A stretch of DNA of 64,000 nucleotides from Schistosoma mansoni (Eukaryota > Platyhelminthes > Trematoda > Strigeidida > Schistosomatidae). Below are positions 9,906 through 22,467 of this stretch, in pieces (the stretch's first letter is position 1; each line of letters begins with the position of its first letter). The notes beneath the pieces are model-generated. The model did not search any database and was not told the origin of the DNA. It saw nothing but the letters and a program-made list of their open reading frames with translations. Location of the stretch: contig NC_031500.1 of assembly GCF_000237925.1 (NCBI RefSeq), positions 6,507,254 to 6,571,253 of the forward strand, in the 5' to 3' direction. The position numbers were made by a program, and so were the translations under genes.

Positions 9906-12900
9906 ATGGTAGCTCGTACTGAAGATTCTTTAGGGAATATCATGTGGTGGGGTCTTACTCCTGCCATTAATCTTGCGAAGTGTCTTGATACTTATTGTTC
10001 TGGCGATCATTTCGATGGTAAATCATCAATTTTCGTCAAAGAATATATTCACAACCTAGATACCAACATACTTTGCGTAGGAATGGGCGATTCAAGACAC
10101 ATTTTGCGAACTTTATCTTCTAAGTTTTCTGGAAAAAATAAGTTTGAAACGGTAATTACCTTGTTAATTCGTCGATTTGTTGCTTAGTTTTATCTGATCG
10201 AACCATTTCACGGAACATATGCTAGACAGATGCTTCAACTATATACAGCTCTTGAGACTTACACAAGGGTGGGGCTGCAGGGTAAAATATGAGTTTGTGG
10301 TCTAATATCAAAAGATAAGGTAGAGATATATCTTGAAATTTTTGGGAATATGATGATTCGAGATGTCACATCTAAATATTTGATCAATGCTGCGAATAAT
10401 CTGACTAGGTTTACTTTTTTCTGAGTAAACTAACAACCTTCAGGTTGGTGACAAACTTGGGTCCTCTTCCATCATTTACATTTTTTGATTTGTCACATCT
10501 AAAATTCAAAGAACGTGATATGCTAGAGTCAACACTTAAGTTTTGGCGTGGGGGCGATGAAACAAAGTTTGATGCTGTCAAGTGTTGGTAGGTTCCTTTT
10601 TGTTATCAGTTAAGGAGGGACACATAATGACTAATATTCCTACTGCTTTGTCAGACTACAAAGTTCTTGTCGTTAACTTAGTAACCCATAATGCAATAAG
10701 AAGGAGAAATTAAAATACTTGATTACCTTTTTCATTATTCATATTTGTTCCAGATCTTATGCTGCTCTATTCCGAATGTTATTGACGCAGCGTTTGATCA
10801 GATTCTTCTTCTAAATCTCAGTTAACCTGCCAAAAGTGCCTTATTGTTTTGATCACTTTGGCAGATGTGATGTTCTCACACATCACTCTGAACACAAAAT
10901 TGGTTAACTTTGTATGGCTTTTTTATATTCACTGGCGTCATTTTACAACATTTCCTAGATTTTGATGACTTCATTTGTATCCATTTGATACTTATTTTTC
11001 GCTCTCCAAACGTCTGGCATAAAACAGTTTTAAAGTTAATCGGTATGATTCAACCCTGCTGCATCAAGAAACTTAACCATGTGGTAGTCAAATGATTTGA
11101 GAAACATAACCTATGACCATAAGCTAAGACTTGGCCCAACGTAATTCATAAGTAACGTGGCAGTATGTATATGGTATGAGATATCTTATCCACTTTGCGA
11201 AGCATAAGGTATCATATTACGTTCTTTGATGTCGTTACATTGTTTTCAGTTTCACCAGCATTAACGTCAAACCTCTTGCTATTTAAAAACTAATTTGTGG
11301 TGATATGTTGTCTTTTATAGTGTTATCCGTACTGAGGGTTATCAGAAAATAGCTTTTTTGATAATATGATCTTGTTATGTGTTTTGTCCATACTTGATTT
11401 CAAAGAAAAACTAGCTAGGAAACGAACACTAAGCGACATCATTATTTAATAAATGAAAGGTTAGGCAAGAGTCATCCGGTCCAACAATTAAGTTTGACAT
11501 ATAGGAGATAAACACATGTCCAATCCAGTCTTTACCACAGAAACAAGTTAGCCTTGTCGTCAGATGGTGGGAATTAATACTGTCAAAGTCTTTGGTGTTG
11601 TTGAGATCCACAACGTCAACCTGCTCCTCACTATTTATTTACAACACTTTGATCCGTCGTCATGAAGTAGTTTTTTAATTCGGGTTATTAAACAAGACAA
11701 TGTATTTTAATTTAAGAGATGTTATGGTCCATCGTTCAATGGAGCTTTTTTTCACCTGTCTCTGCTAAAAGATAAAATATTGGATTGAGACTTGGAAGAA
11801 TTTACCGATCATATCTTTTATATGCTAATAAAAATTTAGCTTTAACTTCAGACGTCGAAACATAGTCATCATTAATGGGTATGGGTGTTGAACATTTTAA
11901 AGCTAATACTTGATAAGCTTCACCACCGTTTGCACACGTGAACAAGAAGAGTGAAAGAAAGTGTACGGAAAATAAGAGACAGGCTTTAAAAATAGTTGAG
12001 GAAAATTTGTTATTTGTCAACAAAAGGGGAATAGGCGTGAATTCAGAAGACTGACTTTAAAATAAGTAGACACACACTGGACATATGGTGCACACAGTTA
12101 AACATATTTATCCTCAGTTAACCTGACTATTATGCACAGTAGTCATAGTGGTTATATTTTGGCTATAAGCTCCATCAAAACTATTTAGAAACGATAAACA
12201 TTTCACTCATCGACTGTTCTTGTGGTACGCATATAAGTAATCATTTATGACTTAGATTCATAAATGTTGATATCAACTACTGGATTCGAAATCATTCTAT
12301 CTTGTATGTTCGGTTCTTGTTGCTAATTCCTGAGGAAAATAAAATTCACCCTGACTACTACTTACTAGTTGTTGCGCCGCTCATAAATCAGTTGTTCTAG
12401 AACCTTTTATATATGCGATATTTGGGTCCTTTTTAAATAATTTTTGATGTGCTAATAATGACGATAGTATGTTGAAAACTATTTAGTTTCTGAATTACTC
12501 CCATGAAGTCATACTAAACATAAAGTGATGTAATTTTTGGAGCATATGGTTTTGCGGTACGCGTTTTGAAACAACTCTTTCCAATCAAACATTGCAGATA
12601 AGTTAATTATTGAATAATAACCCACTTCTTTGTGGGTTAAATGTCTTTTAGGCCCTGACTGATAGTTTTTAAACATCTAATGGTTTCGCTTACGCTTGGC
12701 AATATAGATTCTTTCTTCTTATTTGCTTGAAGGTAGTGTCATTTAAATAATCAATAATATGGCAGGTTGAAAGTTCAAAATGTGATAAAAGTTGGTTGGC
12801 ACTAGTTTTGTCTATGCAAACATTTATTTAGGTTATGCATTATTTATATATCTCTTATTCTCAGTTGTCTTCTATAGGAACACCGCTTATGATCATACTC

Positions 12901-15900
12901 AACAGTTCATTTGCATAATTATAACTTAGAGAATTGGTTGTCTGTAGCCTTTATCTATGATATTTGAAAAGTTGCAATTTAAAATAAATATTGTGTATAG
13001 ATCCAGATGGGTAGAGAAACTGATAACTTTCATTTTCAGGATGTTTTCTTATGGGCTCTTACTTTCGCAAGATATGTAAACTTGTCTTTCTGATTGTAAA
13101 TGACATTCTTCGAAACATATGATGAGTTGTAGGTTATCTGATTACAATTTTGTGCTTTCCTTAAATAAGTTCCTCAGCAGTAATGATTTGAATTGCAGTA
13201 AAACTTACCGTAGATCCAGATCCTCATAAGAGCTGTTTCTTAAACTAATTATGTAATTGTTTTCTTGGGGAAAATAGTGATCAATGAATTTCATTTAGAC
13301 TTTTTTAAGTTGACATTTTGAACTTGTTCTGGCAATTGTTTGAGCGAGTAACATTTCAGAATATTTTAATTCCATTACATGTGTTTGAGTACCACTTGTA
13401 CTCCTTATGGTTTTTGTAGGACAGTTTAATATTATTATTCTTAGCTATGAAAACATTATTCGTTGTAATTCATGAGACAGTAATTTTATTGGCATTGATT
13501 TAAAATATTTTATTAACTTTAACTTCAGCATCATATAGTCTTGCCATGAATGCAATATTTAAAATATCAAGTGTCCTAGTTTTTATCGAGAAGTTTAAGA
13601 TGCGTAGGGGCATTTAGGTAAAATGCTCCAGCAGTTGAATCTTTTTTGTTAGTTATACGTATGCCCTAATGTGGTGACTGATTGACAGTGACAGCAAAAT
13701 CTCATTAATTTTGATGCTTGGATCACTCATTTTAATGATCATTTTTATGCTTGTTATTCATTTAACAGAGGCCACAGTTTAGCGTACGAAATGGTTTCTT
13801 CAATTGAATACAGGGTTACAGATTTGTGAGTTGTTGAAGGTATGTAACGGAGCGTCCAACCGTCAGCAAAAGGTTTCCAAAACATTTATTCTGGATCTGG
13901 AACCAATATCCTTTGTTTAACAGTCGAAAACAATATCATCAAAACATTCTGGCTTCAGTTAGTAGAAATAAGTTACTTAGTTGGAGACTGCACGACAACG
14001 ACTATCAGTGATTACAGACTTTTAGTGACATGGCTGATAATCGGTTGCAGTGGTGCATATGTATTCATTTCTTATCTTCCTTCAGTGTTTTTTCCACTAT
14101 CTTTTTATACATAACTGTTAGTTGTATCTTTTCACACCACAACCTCAATGTTCAGTCTTTCTAATTGTGATTAGCGTTTCGTCGTTTCGATTCCTGGTCT
14201 ATCCATCTTGTAAATTTTATTTCGCTGTGTTTTCGTAGTATGGGAAACCAAGTTAAACTCTCGTTTCTGCCAGACTCCATTTTTGATCATGATTAACAAC
14301 AACACATTTGGTTGCTGATAAAGTCCTCCCGCCGAGCTATTGCTATTATCACCTGTCCTAGCTTATGTTTACAACTAAGTGAATTTGTACATATCTTGTT
14401 GATCCTAAATTATACGTTTACTATGGAATTAAATACTAGCTTTTTATTGAGATTTATGCCTCTGAATTAAATTGTCTATTAAATCTGATGTTTAAACACA
14501 ACCTCAAAATTCCTTTTACAGGGATTATCGTTTACGTAAACATTTAGGTACTCGTTATGATGCTATACCAAATGTTTTCGACTGGGACTGTAGCATTACT
14601 CTACACGATCGAAAGGTAAGTACTTCTAGTCTATTAACATATTAAAACATAATAAAACATAATAAAATTGAAATAGTCAGTAAGGGGTTGCGGAGAGTTT
14701 TCGATTTCATTGAAATCGCGAATGGATCTAAGTTACAGAGCCATTGAAAACTTGGAGGCATTATAGTATTGTAGTATGGGACTTCTCAGCAGCGCTCATC
14801 CATGGGTAGTCTGTTCAGTGTTTCCAGTTATTCATTAGTGGTCTACACATTGATCGGTTTATAGTTTCAATAGAAATTGAAATAATTGTTAAAATTTACT
14901 CATCGAATAGTTAATCGCATAAAAATGTTTCTGTCAGAAATAAGAATGAGAGACCATATTTCTGTTGTGAAATGTTTAGCAAATAATTTTTTTCTCTCAA
15001 CTATTTAGTGTGTACCCAGTAAAAATGTCCTTCAATGTTTAGTCTAAAGTGTTCGGCAACATTTTTTATGACGGCTTCTATGATAAAGTTTTTCACGATT
15101 TCAAATTTTATGCAAAGGAAACTTTCTTATACTTCTAAAAGCATTAAGAGATGTGAATCTACAACCAAAGTGTTCCATATTTTTTCGTTGTAAACAAGTG
15201 TTGAGATCAAGCAGTAGTTTGATTTATTCTTCCCTATGGAATCACAGGATAATTATTCATCGAATTCAGAGAGCGACTATAAGTCTAATGTTTGATCTTT
15301 GCTCAACCGTATAAAGACTCAAAAGTGTAAGCTATTATGAAGCTGTGCAGTTAAATTGAGCAGTTATCTATTGTCTTCTGTTTTGTTTTTTGTATTCAGT
15401 GTGATCAGCACATATATGAAAATTGTTTATCTGGTTTACTTCATTTCTAAGATATTAGTTAATAAGCAGTATGATCTACATGAGAGGTAAAGTATCCCAG
15501 TAATATTAGATGTGATGTAAAATTATAAACTACAATTAAATAATTCCACGGTTTGTAAATAGTCATCTAGCTGATATTAGTCCATTGCAAAAATCATCTG
15601 CATAGACCACTTAGTTGATTATCTGGTTAACTTTGGGAATCCACATTTTTTTCACGAGATTTCATCAATGTTTTCGATGTAGCAGTATGATATCCATTTG
15701 ACCTAGAAAGTTAGGTGGTAAAGAATTATGTTAAATTATTATCATCACCTAGTTAACAGTATTCTTTTAAGGACAGATGTAATTATTCAATGGAATTTTT
15801 ACAGAATGTACTCCCCTTATAAGATCTCCGTAATTCATATGAATACTTAACGAATAGAGCATTGTTTATCAGACTATTTAAAATGAAGTACTACATTTAC

Positions 15901-18900
15901 ACTACTGATATCAATTTTCTTCAGGCTGATATTTGAAAGGAAAAGTGATGTCTTATTATTTTCATTGTAATTATATCCACTTTAAGAGATAGGGACTCAT
16001 GAAAAAATTATTGTCGTATAATTTTTATCAAGGTTACTCAAATAAACTCTAAAGAATATGCTCATTGGCGTCAGTATGGGATGGCATTTGAACTTCGAGA
16101 AGCCAATTACAATGTTCCAAATAGAAGCTTAGCTTCTGGAAAAGTTTTCAGGAATTCAGCTGGTGATAAAGGAGTTTACTGGGGGTATTGGGGTGATATA
16201 ATCTGTTCACCATATTTAGTGTTTGGTATAGATACATCTGAATGTTGTGAATTAAATCGTCTTGTTAATGGAAAGCACGCATATGCGGCATCAACCATAT
16301 CTGAAGTGAATATTCGCAAAATGTTCTGGGAATTAGAAAATCAAAAAGACTGCCCATTACATATATCCGCTCCATTTTTGGATCCATCAACAACAAATGA
16401 TGATATCAGTTTACCTGACGAAAAAAATGATCCCACGGTAGAGAATGACTCAGACGATAGTAAACAGAATATAGATGTTGAAAATAGAAATTCTGATGAC
16501 TACATATTCATGAAGTGTAAGTCAATGTGAAATCTCTTCAGAATTTAACAGGATAAAAACGTATACTGATTTTTTCACCATATATCAGTTCTCTGGAACT
16601 TCATTTTTTGGCGATAAATTTATCAACCACTGTCATCAGCTAGCGAAAGATGGAACATTAGAAAGAAGTAAATGGGTCGGAATCAAGATCTAAGTCGAAA
16701 TTCTATGATTTATATTTTCCAATGTTAGTCAATTAGGAAAGTTTGTTGATTGTCATCTAGTGTAACCAGTAAATAACTTATTCATTCTCAATTCCCCAGA
16801 CTATAATTTAGTTTGTGTTATACCCTCATGGGTTTGACAAGTAGAAAAAAATAATATTATGTTTTTCATTTCCCTTTAAATAAACTTGATATAATACTGT
16901 TACTAATAAGTCAGCCATATAAAACAGTATATCAGCATAATAGAGAATAAGGAAACAGGTATAGAGTATGTAAATGTCAAGTCAAAACAAGGAAATAGTC
17001 AGTTTCATAAGGATGTCTTTTTCTTATACGGTTACCAGTGCAACATTAGTGGAAAACCAACATAATTATCTCTCGTCTTACAGAGCTACTAAGTAAACTG
17101 AGTTCATGTATGCTTTTTGAGCTAGACCCAACCGAAGCAAATAATGTTAGGTGCTAAAATAATTAGGCTATTAAAAATGTTTCCAAGATACTGAAGTTGG
17201 AATTTTGGACGATTTCATTTATGGAAAACCAAGTACTTTTGTGTATAAATGTACCATGTAAGCTTTTCATCAATAAGATATTTGAGAAGTGAACTATTCT
17301 GATCTCTTCACAAGTTGTTAATAGATTGTTCTGNNNNNNNNNNNNNNNNNNNNNNNNNNNNNNNNNNNNNNNNNNNNNNNNNNNNNNNNNNNNNNNNNNN
17401 NNNNNNNNNNNNNNNNNNNNNNNNNNNNNNNNNNNNNNNNNNNNNNNNNNNNNNNNNNNNNNNNNNNNNNNNNNNNNNNNNNNNNNNNNNNNNNNNNNNN
17501 NNNNNNNNNNNNNNNNNNNNNNNNNNNNNNNNNNNNNNNNNNNNNNNNNNNNNNNNTGCAACTCGTGAAATGAAGTATAATTTTTACAGGGACTACGAAA
17601 CGAAATGAAAGACAAATTTTTATAGTCTATTGTATTCTCATGTTATTTTGATCACGAGGATTATAGGAAGGACTAAAAAACAACTAACAACACACAAATG
17701 AATACATAATCCATTTCGACTGGACAGTTAATTTAATAACAGATAAGAAGATGGATGGGAAGACTCAAATAAGTAATAAAAAGTGAATTTAAACTTCACC
17801 CCATTGCACAAGCAAGTGGCTATCAGGACTCAGTAGCTGAGTGGATAACGCGATGGCGTTTGAGGCGAAGGGTACTGGGTTCGAGTCTCAGAGTGAACAT
17901 CAACTCTGAGATGCAGTTACATCCAGCTGACGAGTCCCGAATAGGACGAAATGCGCGTCCTGGATTCCACTGTTGGCCACTATCCATCTTTGCTTACAAT
18001 GCTTGTGAAATAAGGCTATATCGAGGCAATACGCTCAGTACTCACATATTCCAATAAGAGACTGACCAGTTGCAGTCCTAAACATCAATGGGAAGACTCA
18101 AACAAGTAATACTAAGTGAAGATAGGAAGATGGTTAAAACTTTTTATCATATAGAAATTGTATATATCATCACTTTTGAGTTTCTTTGATTACATTGACG
18201 TTGTATTTTTATAGCAGAAAAGTTGAAACAAGAAGAGAAAACATCAGCTCTATATAAATCACATGAAGAATCAAAAGATTCAAATGAAGATTCATTTACA
18301 AAACAATTTGACAATATAGAATATGGTAATAAAATCAAATATCAATATTATTGAAATATTTTCTATTATCATTAAGTTTGACTATTTTGCTAATGACAAG
18401 TTATTTTTATTTATTTGGGAATAATCAATCCATTATACTGATTAGATTCAATAAAAAAAACTTGGTAAAATTCATATTATTATCAGAAGGGGTTGAGATC
18501 ATGAGTCAATTGAAGCTAGACCACCATGGAAAACCTGGAAGCATTGAACGTCCCTTTCGTCCTATTATGGGACTCCTCAGCAATGCGCATCCACGATCCC
18601 GTTTCGCGAGATATGAACCCAGGACCTGTCGGTGGAGTTCAAACACATCTGTCGTGAGGTAGTAACTAACTGAAAACAATGGTGGATGTGTCGCTCAATT
18701 TCATAGATTACTTGTAGTTAGAGGTGGACACCCTTGGATGCCGGCTTAATGGTCTGAAGGCGAAGTGTTCGCGCGCGAGACCGATAGGTCCTGGGTTCTA
18801 ATCTTACGAGGCGGGATCGTGGAGGCGCACTGCTGAGGAGTCCCATAATGAGACGTAACGGCCGTCCAATGCTTCCAGGTTTTCCATGGTGTTCTAGCTT

Positions 18901-21491
18901 CAATTGACTCATGATCTCAACTATTAAAATTTATGTTGTACATGAAGATAAAATAATGAATCAAATGAATTATACTCATAAAAATGAGGAAACAGACGAA
19001 TAATGAATTATTTACTACAACTGAAAATCAACATAGGTGACAATGTTGTTTTGAGCATTTTGATAGATTGATAAAAGAAGTTATTTGTAAGTATAATTTA
19101 AGAGTAATTTTTGATAATGAAACAGTATCACTTAGAGAACTATATCAAATCCAAGAAGCAGGGAATAAATTTGAATGATTAATATTAGTACTGCACTATA
19201 ATATGGATTCACAACATCATACTGAGTTGAAACCATGATCCTGAGATCTTATGAGGTGAAAAACACTATTAAATCAATCAGTTACAGTTTAAAAGCCTGT
19301 ATTTGTATTGTTTTATCGATGATATTAAACGGTATACTAGTTAGTTTATTGAAAAAAAGAATAAGAGATAATTATTCACAAGTTAACTGAATTTAAAAGT
19401 CAATTGATGACTTCATTATTCTTTTCTCTTCCATCTTTTTTTCAGTTCCATTGGATATTGCAAATGCATTCAAAGTTAACTTTCTTCCATGTAACAGTTT
19501 TTTAGACTTACCTATAAGATACCGATCTTTATTTCTCAAAAGTACCGACAATAACTCATCATCATCATCATTAAATAAACGTTTCAGCATAATTTACATT
19601 GGTAACAGTTTAGTTCATTTGTTATCTGATCTGCATAAAAGAGAATGTAAAAAAGACAATGGATCACATTTGAAATCGAATGATACTCTAGATGAAAAAG
19701 AATGTAATGATAAATTAGAAGACATGAAAGCTAAATCCAATGAAAGCACTTTAGAAAATGATTTATTTAATACTGATATATCCAGTGTTTCATTCACTGA
19801 TCTTTTGGAAGATGAAGCATTGCTAATTGTAGAATCTATTCTGTGAGTTTGAAAGTTTTATTTATAACTAACATTGTTTTATTTGACTCACATTATAGTA
19901 CACTGTTCACATTAAGGTTTCTCTCAGTAATATTCTCCTTTGATTAAATCAATCTCTCTATACATTTAATGTGTATATGGATAGTAGAATCAATATACTG
20001 TCATTTGAAGTTATTCATCTTTCTCTCATTATAGCTGTATTCATTTATTTATTTTTGAGGATGTTCTTATTTATGGTTCTAGTGATGAACATCATATTAA
20101 CAAGTTTCGTTTTATATTCCCCGTAAAACTGAAACCAAACTCTATAAGTTTAAAATGGTGAAGAGAACAAAGTCAACTTAAGTTGACTTAGATCATGAGA
20201 TGTTTGAAATGACAAAACCCCTATACATTTAGATTGGCAGGTCACTGTGTATCTCAGCCTGACACTTCCAGGTGGACTACAGGCCGTGACAGAACTCAGT
20301 TGTCGGAAACCTAGCGCCATATATCATGGCTTTTAACTTTGTAAACCATGAATTTTCAGTTTAATATCACTTGATAATTTCGAAGTATTATTGTTAATCA
20401 TGAAAACTCAACATGATGTATTCCTGTGAGAGATCTTAAGCTGATATTCAAGTAAACTCCTGTTTATTTAATACAACAGAATTTTACCAAACTAAATTTC
20501 AACATAAATTTTCTTTATTAACTTGATTTCTTAATATTCTCCTACACATTTGAAGGTACATAGTGGAGGTTAGGTCCGAACAAATCAAAGCCTATTGTGA
20601 AAATGTTAGTCAAATGGCTTATGATCTTGGTTTCGAGGTGAGTTCACTTATGTAGGGGATATATTTTATTCTAACTAACTTACTTGCTTACTTACGAAGC
20701 CTGACCTTTTTTATTACAATTCTGTTTAAGGACAAGTTGATAATAAAATGTGTGTGAATATTCTTAATGAAAGAATTAGTTGTTCAGGATATTCCACTAT
20801 CTGATGAAATAAAAACCTTTTTATTAGCTAGTTTTTCAGTCGATATGTTGACTGTGATGTTAAGCTATTTTTGAGTTGTCATTCACTGATACTTCATTTA
20901 CAACAAAACCAAAATAAAATCTGTTTTCAGTAAACGGTTGTGGGGATTATTGAGTATTTTTTCAGGTTAATAACTGATCAGTGTTAGACTTGTAAGCATT
21001 GAATGGCTGTTTCGTCCTATTGTGGGACTCGTGAGAAGTGTGCATCGACGATCCTGTATGTAGGACTCGAACCCAGGGCCTTGGATCTCGCACGCGAACG
21101 CCTAACCTCCAGACCACTAAGTTGGCATCCTACGGTGTTAATGTCTAACTTCGGCTAATTCATAATACTGCGAGACCATCTTTCATCGTCTTCAGTGGGT
21201 AATTGCCTTACACCCTTTTCCCGTGAAAAAGCTTGAACCAGATCGCCAGGCGAAACGTTGGATTTCCTTCAAATTCATTCCTATTTAAAAATTTCCATTA
21301 TCCATCAGGTAAATCTAAAAAATAGTTATACTGGAAAATGTAATTTATCCTTTTTTTGCCTCGAAAAAAAGAAAAATAAAAAATAAAATTTTTTTTCTAT
21401 GATTATCTTTTTTTCATTCTAGTCTGTTAAAGAAATAAAACCAATGGAAGATCATCATTTATATTTTCGATTTAAACGGATATTACAATAA
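9906..21491 (+). CDS. DNAAF3: Dynein axonemal assembly factor 3, complete 10-exon gene
   Basis: DNAAF3 is a cytoplasmic factor needed to preassemble dynein arms for motile cilia and flagella. Exons: 9906-10151, 10188-10281, 10315-10408, 10444-10587, 14522-14615, 16033-16516, 18215-18325, 19446-19842, 20556-20637, 21423-21491. Every junction is GT-AG, phases match at all nine joins, and the total is 1815 bp (604 residues plus stop); vertebrate proteins are about 540-590. Landmarks: WWGLTPAINL at residues 14-23, NILCVGMGDSRHILRTL at 54-70 (methyltransferase-like glycine motif), LKFKERDMLE in exon 4, LRKHLGTRYD and FDWDCSITLHDRK in exon 5, MAFELREANYNVPNRSLASG and YWGYWGDI in exon 6, KVNFLPCNSF in exon 8, QMAYDLGFE in exon 9. 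Acidic, Lys/Ser-rich insertions enlarge exons 6-8. The ATG at 9906 is chosen because it places WWGL at the same distance from the start as in vertebrates. Introns 1-3 are 36, 33 and 35 bp; intron 4 is 3934 bp. Confidence 0.93.
11429..11640 (-). pseudogene. LINE reverse-transcriptase fragment in DNAAF3 intron 4
   Basis: The reverse strand reads VVDLNNTKDFDSINSHHL, resembling the first catalytic RT motif (DxxKAFDSINH) of non-LTR elements, then IVGPDDS further on. The Lys-Ala-Phe part is damaged. It is a short isolated fossil lying antisense in the intron. Confidence 0.4.
14690..14880. repeat. Rearranged F2 SINE-like fragments in DNAAF3 intron 5
   Basis: A reverse-strand hammerhead 5' half (GGGACTTCTCAGCAGCGC) is followed by forward-strand tail sequence (CAGTGTTTCCAG, GTGGTCTACA). 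The joined orientations show that this is a rearranged or inverted composite. Confidence 0.45.
17334..17556. other. Assembly gap (223 N)
   Basis: Run of N in intron 6 of DNAAF3. No coding sequence appears to be lost, since exons 6 and 7 join in phase. Confidence 0.99.
17745..18108 (+). repeat. F1 (Sm-alpha-like) repeat preceded by tail of another unit
   Basis: A complete F1 unit: head, A-box-like TAGCTGAGTGG at 17834-17844, B-box-like GGTTCGAGTCT at 17878-17888, hammerhead 17921-17965, then the 3' region ending ATCAATGGGAAGACTCAAAC. The same 3'-end motif (GGGAAGACTCAAATAAGTAA) also occurs just before the head, at about 17757-17776, so a second unit's tail lies head-to-tail upstream. It is in intron 6 of DNAAF3. 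Confidence 0.82.
17921..17965 (+). ncRNA. Hammerhead ribozyme (F1/Sm-alpha type), core intact
   Basis: ATCCAG and CTGGAT pair as stem I. The core CTGACGAG, stem II GTCC/GGAC, GAAA and the cleavage triplet GTC are all present. The 15.2-16.2 pair is a U-G wobble because GAAAC has become GAAAT. This sequence class is the published schistosome satellite hammerhead. It lies in the sense orientation inside a DNAAF3 intron. Confidence 0.78.
18487..18625 (-). repeat. F2 SINE-like repeat, reverse, DNAAF3 intron 7
   Basis: A reverse-strand F2 copy with tail, hammerhead and part of the tRNA-like head (GAACCCAGGACCT, the complement of the B box). Its inverted partner starts about 110 bp away at 18733. 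Confidence 0.78.
18541..18586 (-). ncRNA. Hammerhead ribozyme (F2), core bases intact, stem III weak
   Basis: On the minus strand stem I is GCATTG/CAATGC. Compared with the family GCACTG/CAGTGC, both strands changed so that a C-G pair became U-A. CTGAGGAG and GAAA are intact. The usual CGGCCG is GGGACG, giving a G-G mismatch at 15.2-16.2, and the cleavage triplet is GUU. Activity is doubtful. Confidence 0.5.
18733..18930 (+). repeat. F2 SINE-like repeat, forward, DNAAF3 intron 7
   Basis: Head GATGCCGGCTTAATGGTCT, degraded B box, hammerhead 18827-18872 and tail. The hammerhead has GTAA instead of GAAA (A13 to U) and a mismatched stem II, so it is predicted inactive. Confidence 0.78.
20990..21160 (-). 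repeat. F2 SINE-like repeat, reverse, DNAAF3 intron 9
   Basis: Tail-less reverse copy: hammerhead region about 20996-21042, B-box complement GACTCGAACCCAGGGCC, A-box complement AGACCACTAAGTTGGCATCC. The core reads CTCACGAG (G5 to C), so it is predicted inactive. Confidence 0.75.
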
Positions 21492-21492
21492 A
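21487..21492 (+). terminator. Possible polyadenylation signal overlapping DNAAF3 stop
   Basis: AATAAA begins in the last sense codon (CAA) and spans the stop TAA at 21489-21491. Cleavage 10-30 bp downstream would give a very short 3' UTR. The AT-rich context makes chance occurrence plausible. Confidence 0.3.
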
Positions 21493-21714
21493 CAATATTA
21501 TATAATACTGTATTCAGTAATATCATTCATAAATTGAATATTTATATTGAAACATACAATCTACTTTTATAAATATATTTATATTGAATGTTGTTTATTG
21601 TCAATTATATTTGTAATGATGAACAATATTTGAACGAATAATTGTTTCTGTAATGACTTCATCATCAAGGCTCTACAGTTATAAGTCCATCATTATGTGA
21701 TATTTTACAAAGCA

Positions 21715-21945
21715 GTGCGCATCCACGATCGAACCCAGGATCTATCAGTCTCGCAAGCGATAACTTAACAGATAGACCACTGAGCCAACATCCAACGGTG
21801 TTAATGTCTAACTTCAACTAATCCACGAAGTTGAGCAATCATTTTACCAATGCCTTCCGTGAGTTGATATCTCCTAGTGCTTCCAGGTCTTCCATGGCGG
21901 TCTAGCTTCATTTGACTCATGATTTCAACTATATATAAAAATTAA
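21715..21945. repeat. Composite F2: reverse head joined to forward tail
   Basis: A reverse-strand tRNA-like head (GATCGAACCCAGGATCTATC and AGACCACTGAGCCAACATCC) is followed by forward tail (CTAGTGCTTCCAGGTCTTCC). The hammerhead core is missing. Confidence 0.65.
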
Positions 21946-22467
21946 TAAAAATCTCCACAAACAACTCCCATACTTTACAAAAGCCAAAATGAGGCATGTA
22001 TTAGTGAATTTGATGGTGTTATATGTTAAAAATGGTAAACGTTTACATCTGCTATTACGACATATATACTTCAAAATCGTGTTATTTGTAAATTAGAAAG
22101 GTGATTTAATAAAGGTCAAAATAATTAAAATAACTCATAGTGTCATTGAATAAGAAAAAAAAGAGAATTCAGCGAAGAAAATTTCCTTCTTGACGAAATC
22201 ATTTGCTTAAGCTATACATTCGTATATATATGGAAAATATATGTATACAGGAGGCTAGGAAAGATTGCATTATAAATTGATTCGACAATAAATAACAAAT
22301 GAGGTTACGTACTAATCAAGGGGTAAGGATGAAAATAAATTTATGGGTCAGATAATCCAGATAGTTAAAATGATTTGCAGTAAAGTGTCCAGTCATAATC
22401 AGTATAATGGTAATTGTAATTATGAAAAAGAAAGGTAATCAAATCTGTAGTTTAAATTCACTTAGTA

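Noticed and set aside
11802-12023. Minus-strand 73-codon frame in DNAAF3 intron 4
   Set aside because: Has a hydrophobic stretch but no start or splice context and no family match.
17163-17615. Open frames running through the N gap, also at 34438-34973 and 52182-52660
   Set aside because: They are open only because N codons are not stops. Only the exon ending at 52656 has independent support.
17834-17890. tRNA gene (A and B boxes in F1 and F2 repeats)
   Set aside because: The boxes are present in every repeat copy, but no full cloverleaf with acceptor stem can be formed and the sequence continues into ribozyme and tail; these are tRNA-like SINE heads.
18351-18662. 103-codon frame containing repeat sequence
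   Set aside because: Its C-terminal half is the reverse strand of an F2 SINE, translated by chance; similar frames recur at other F2 copies (18718, 47079, 49408, 59574).
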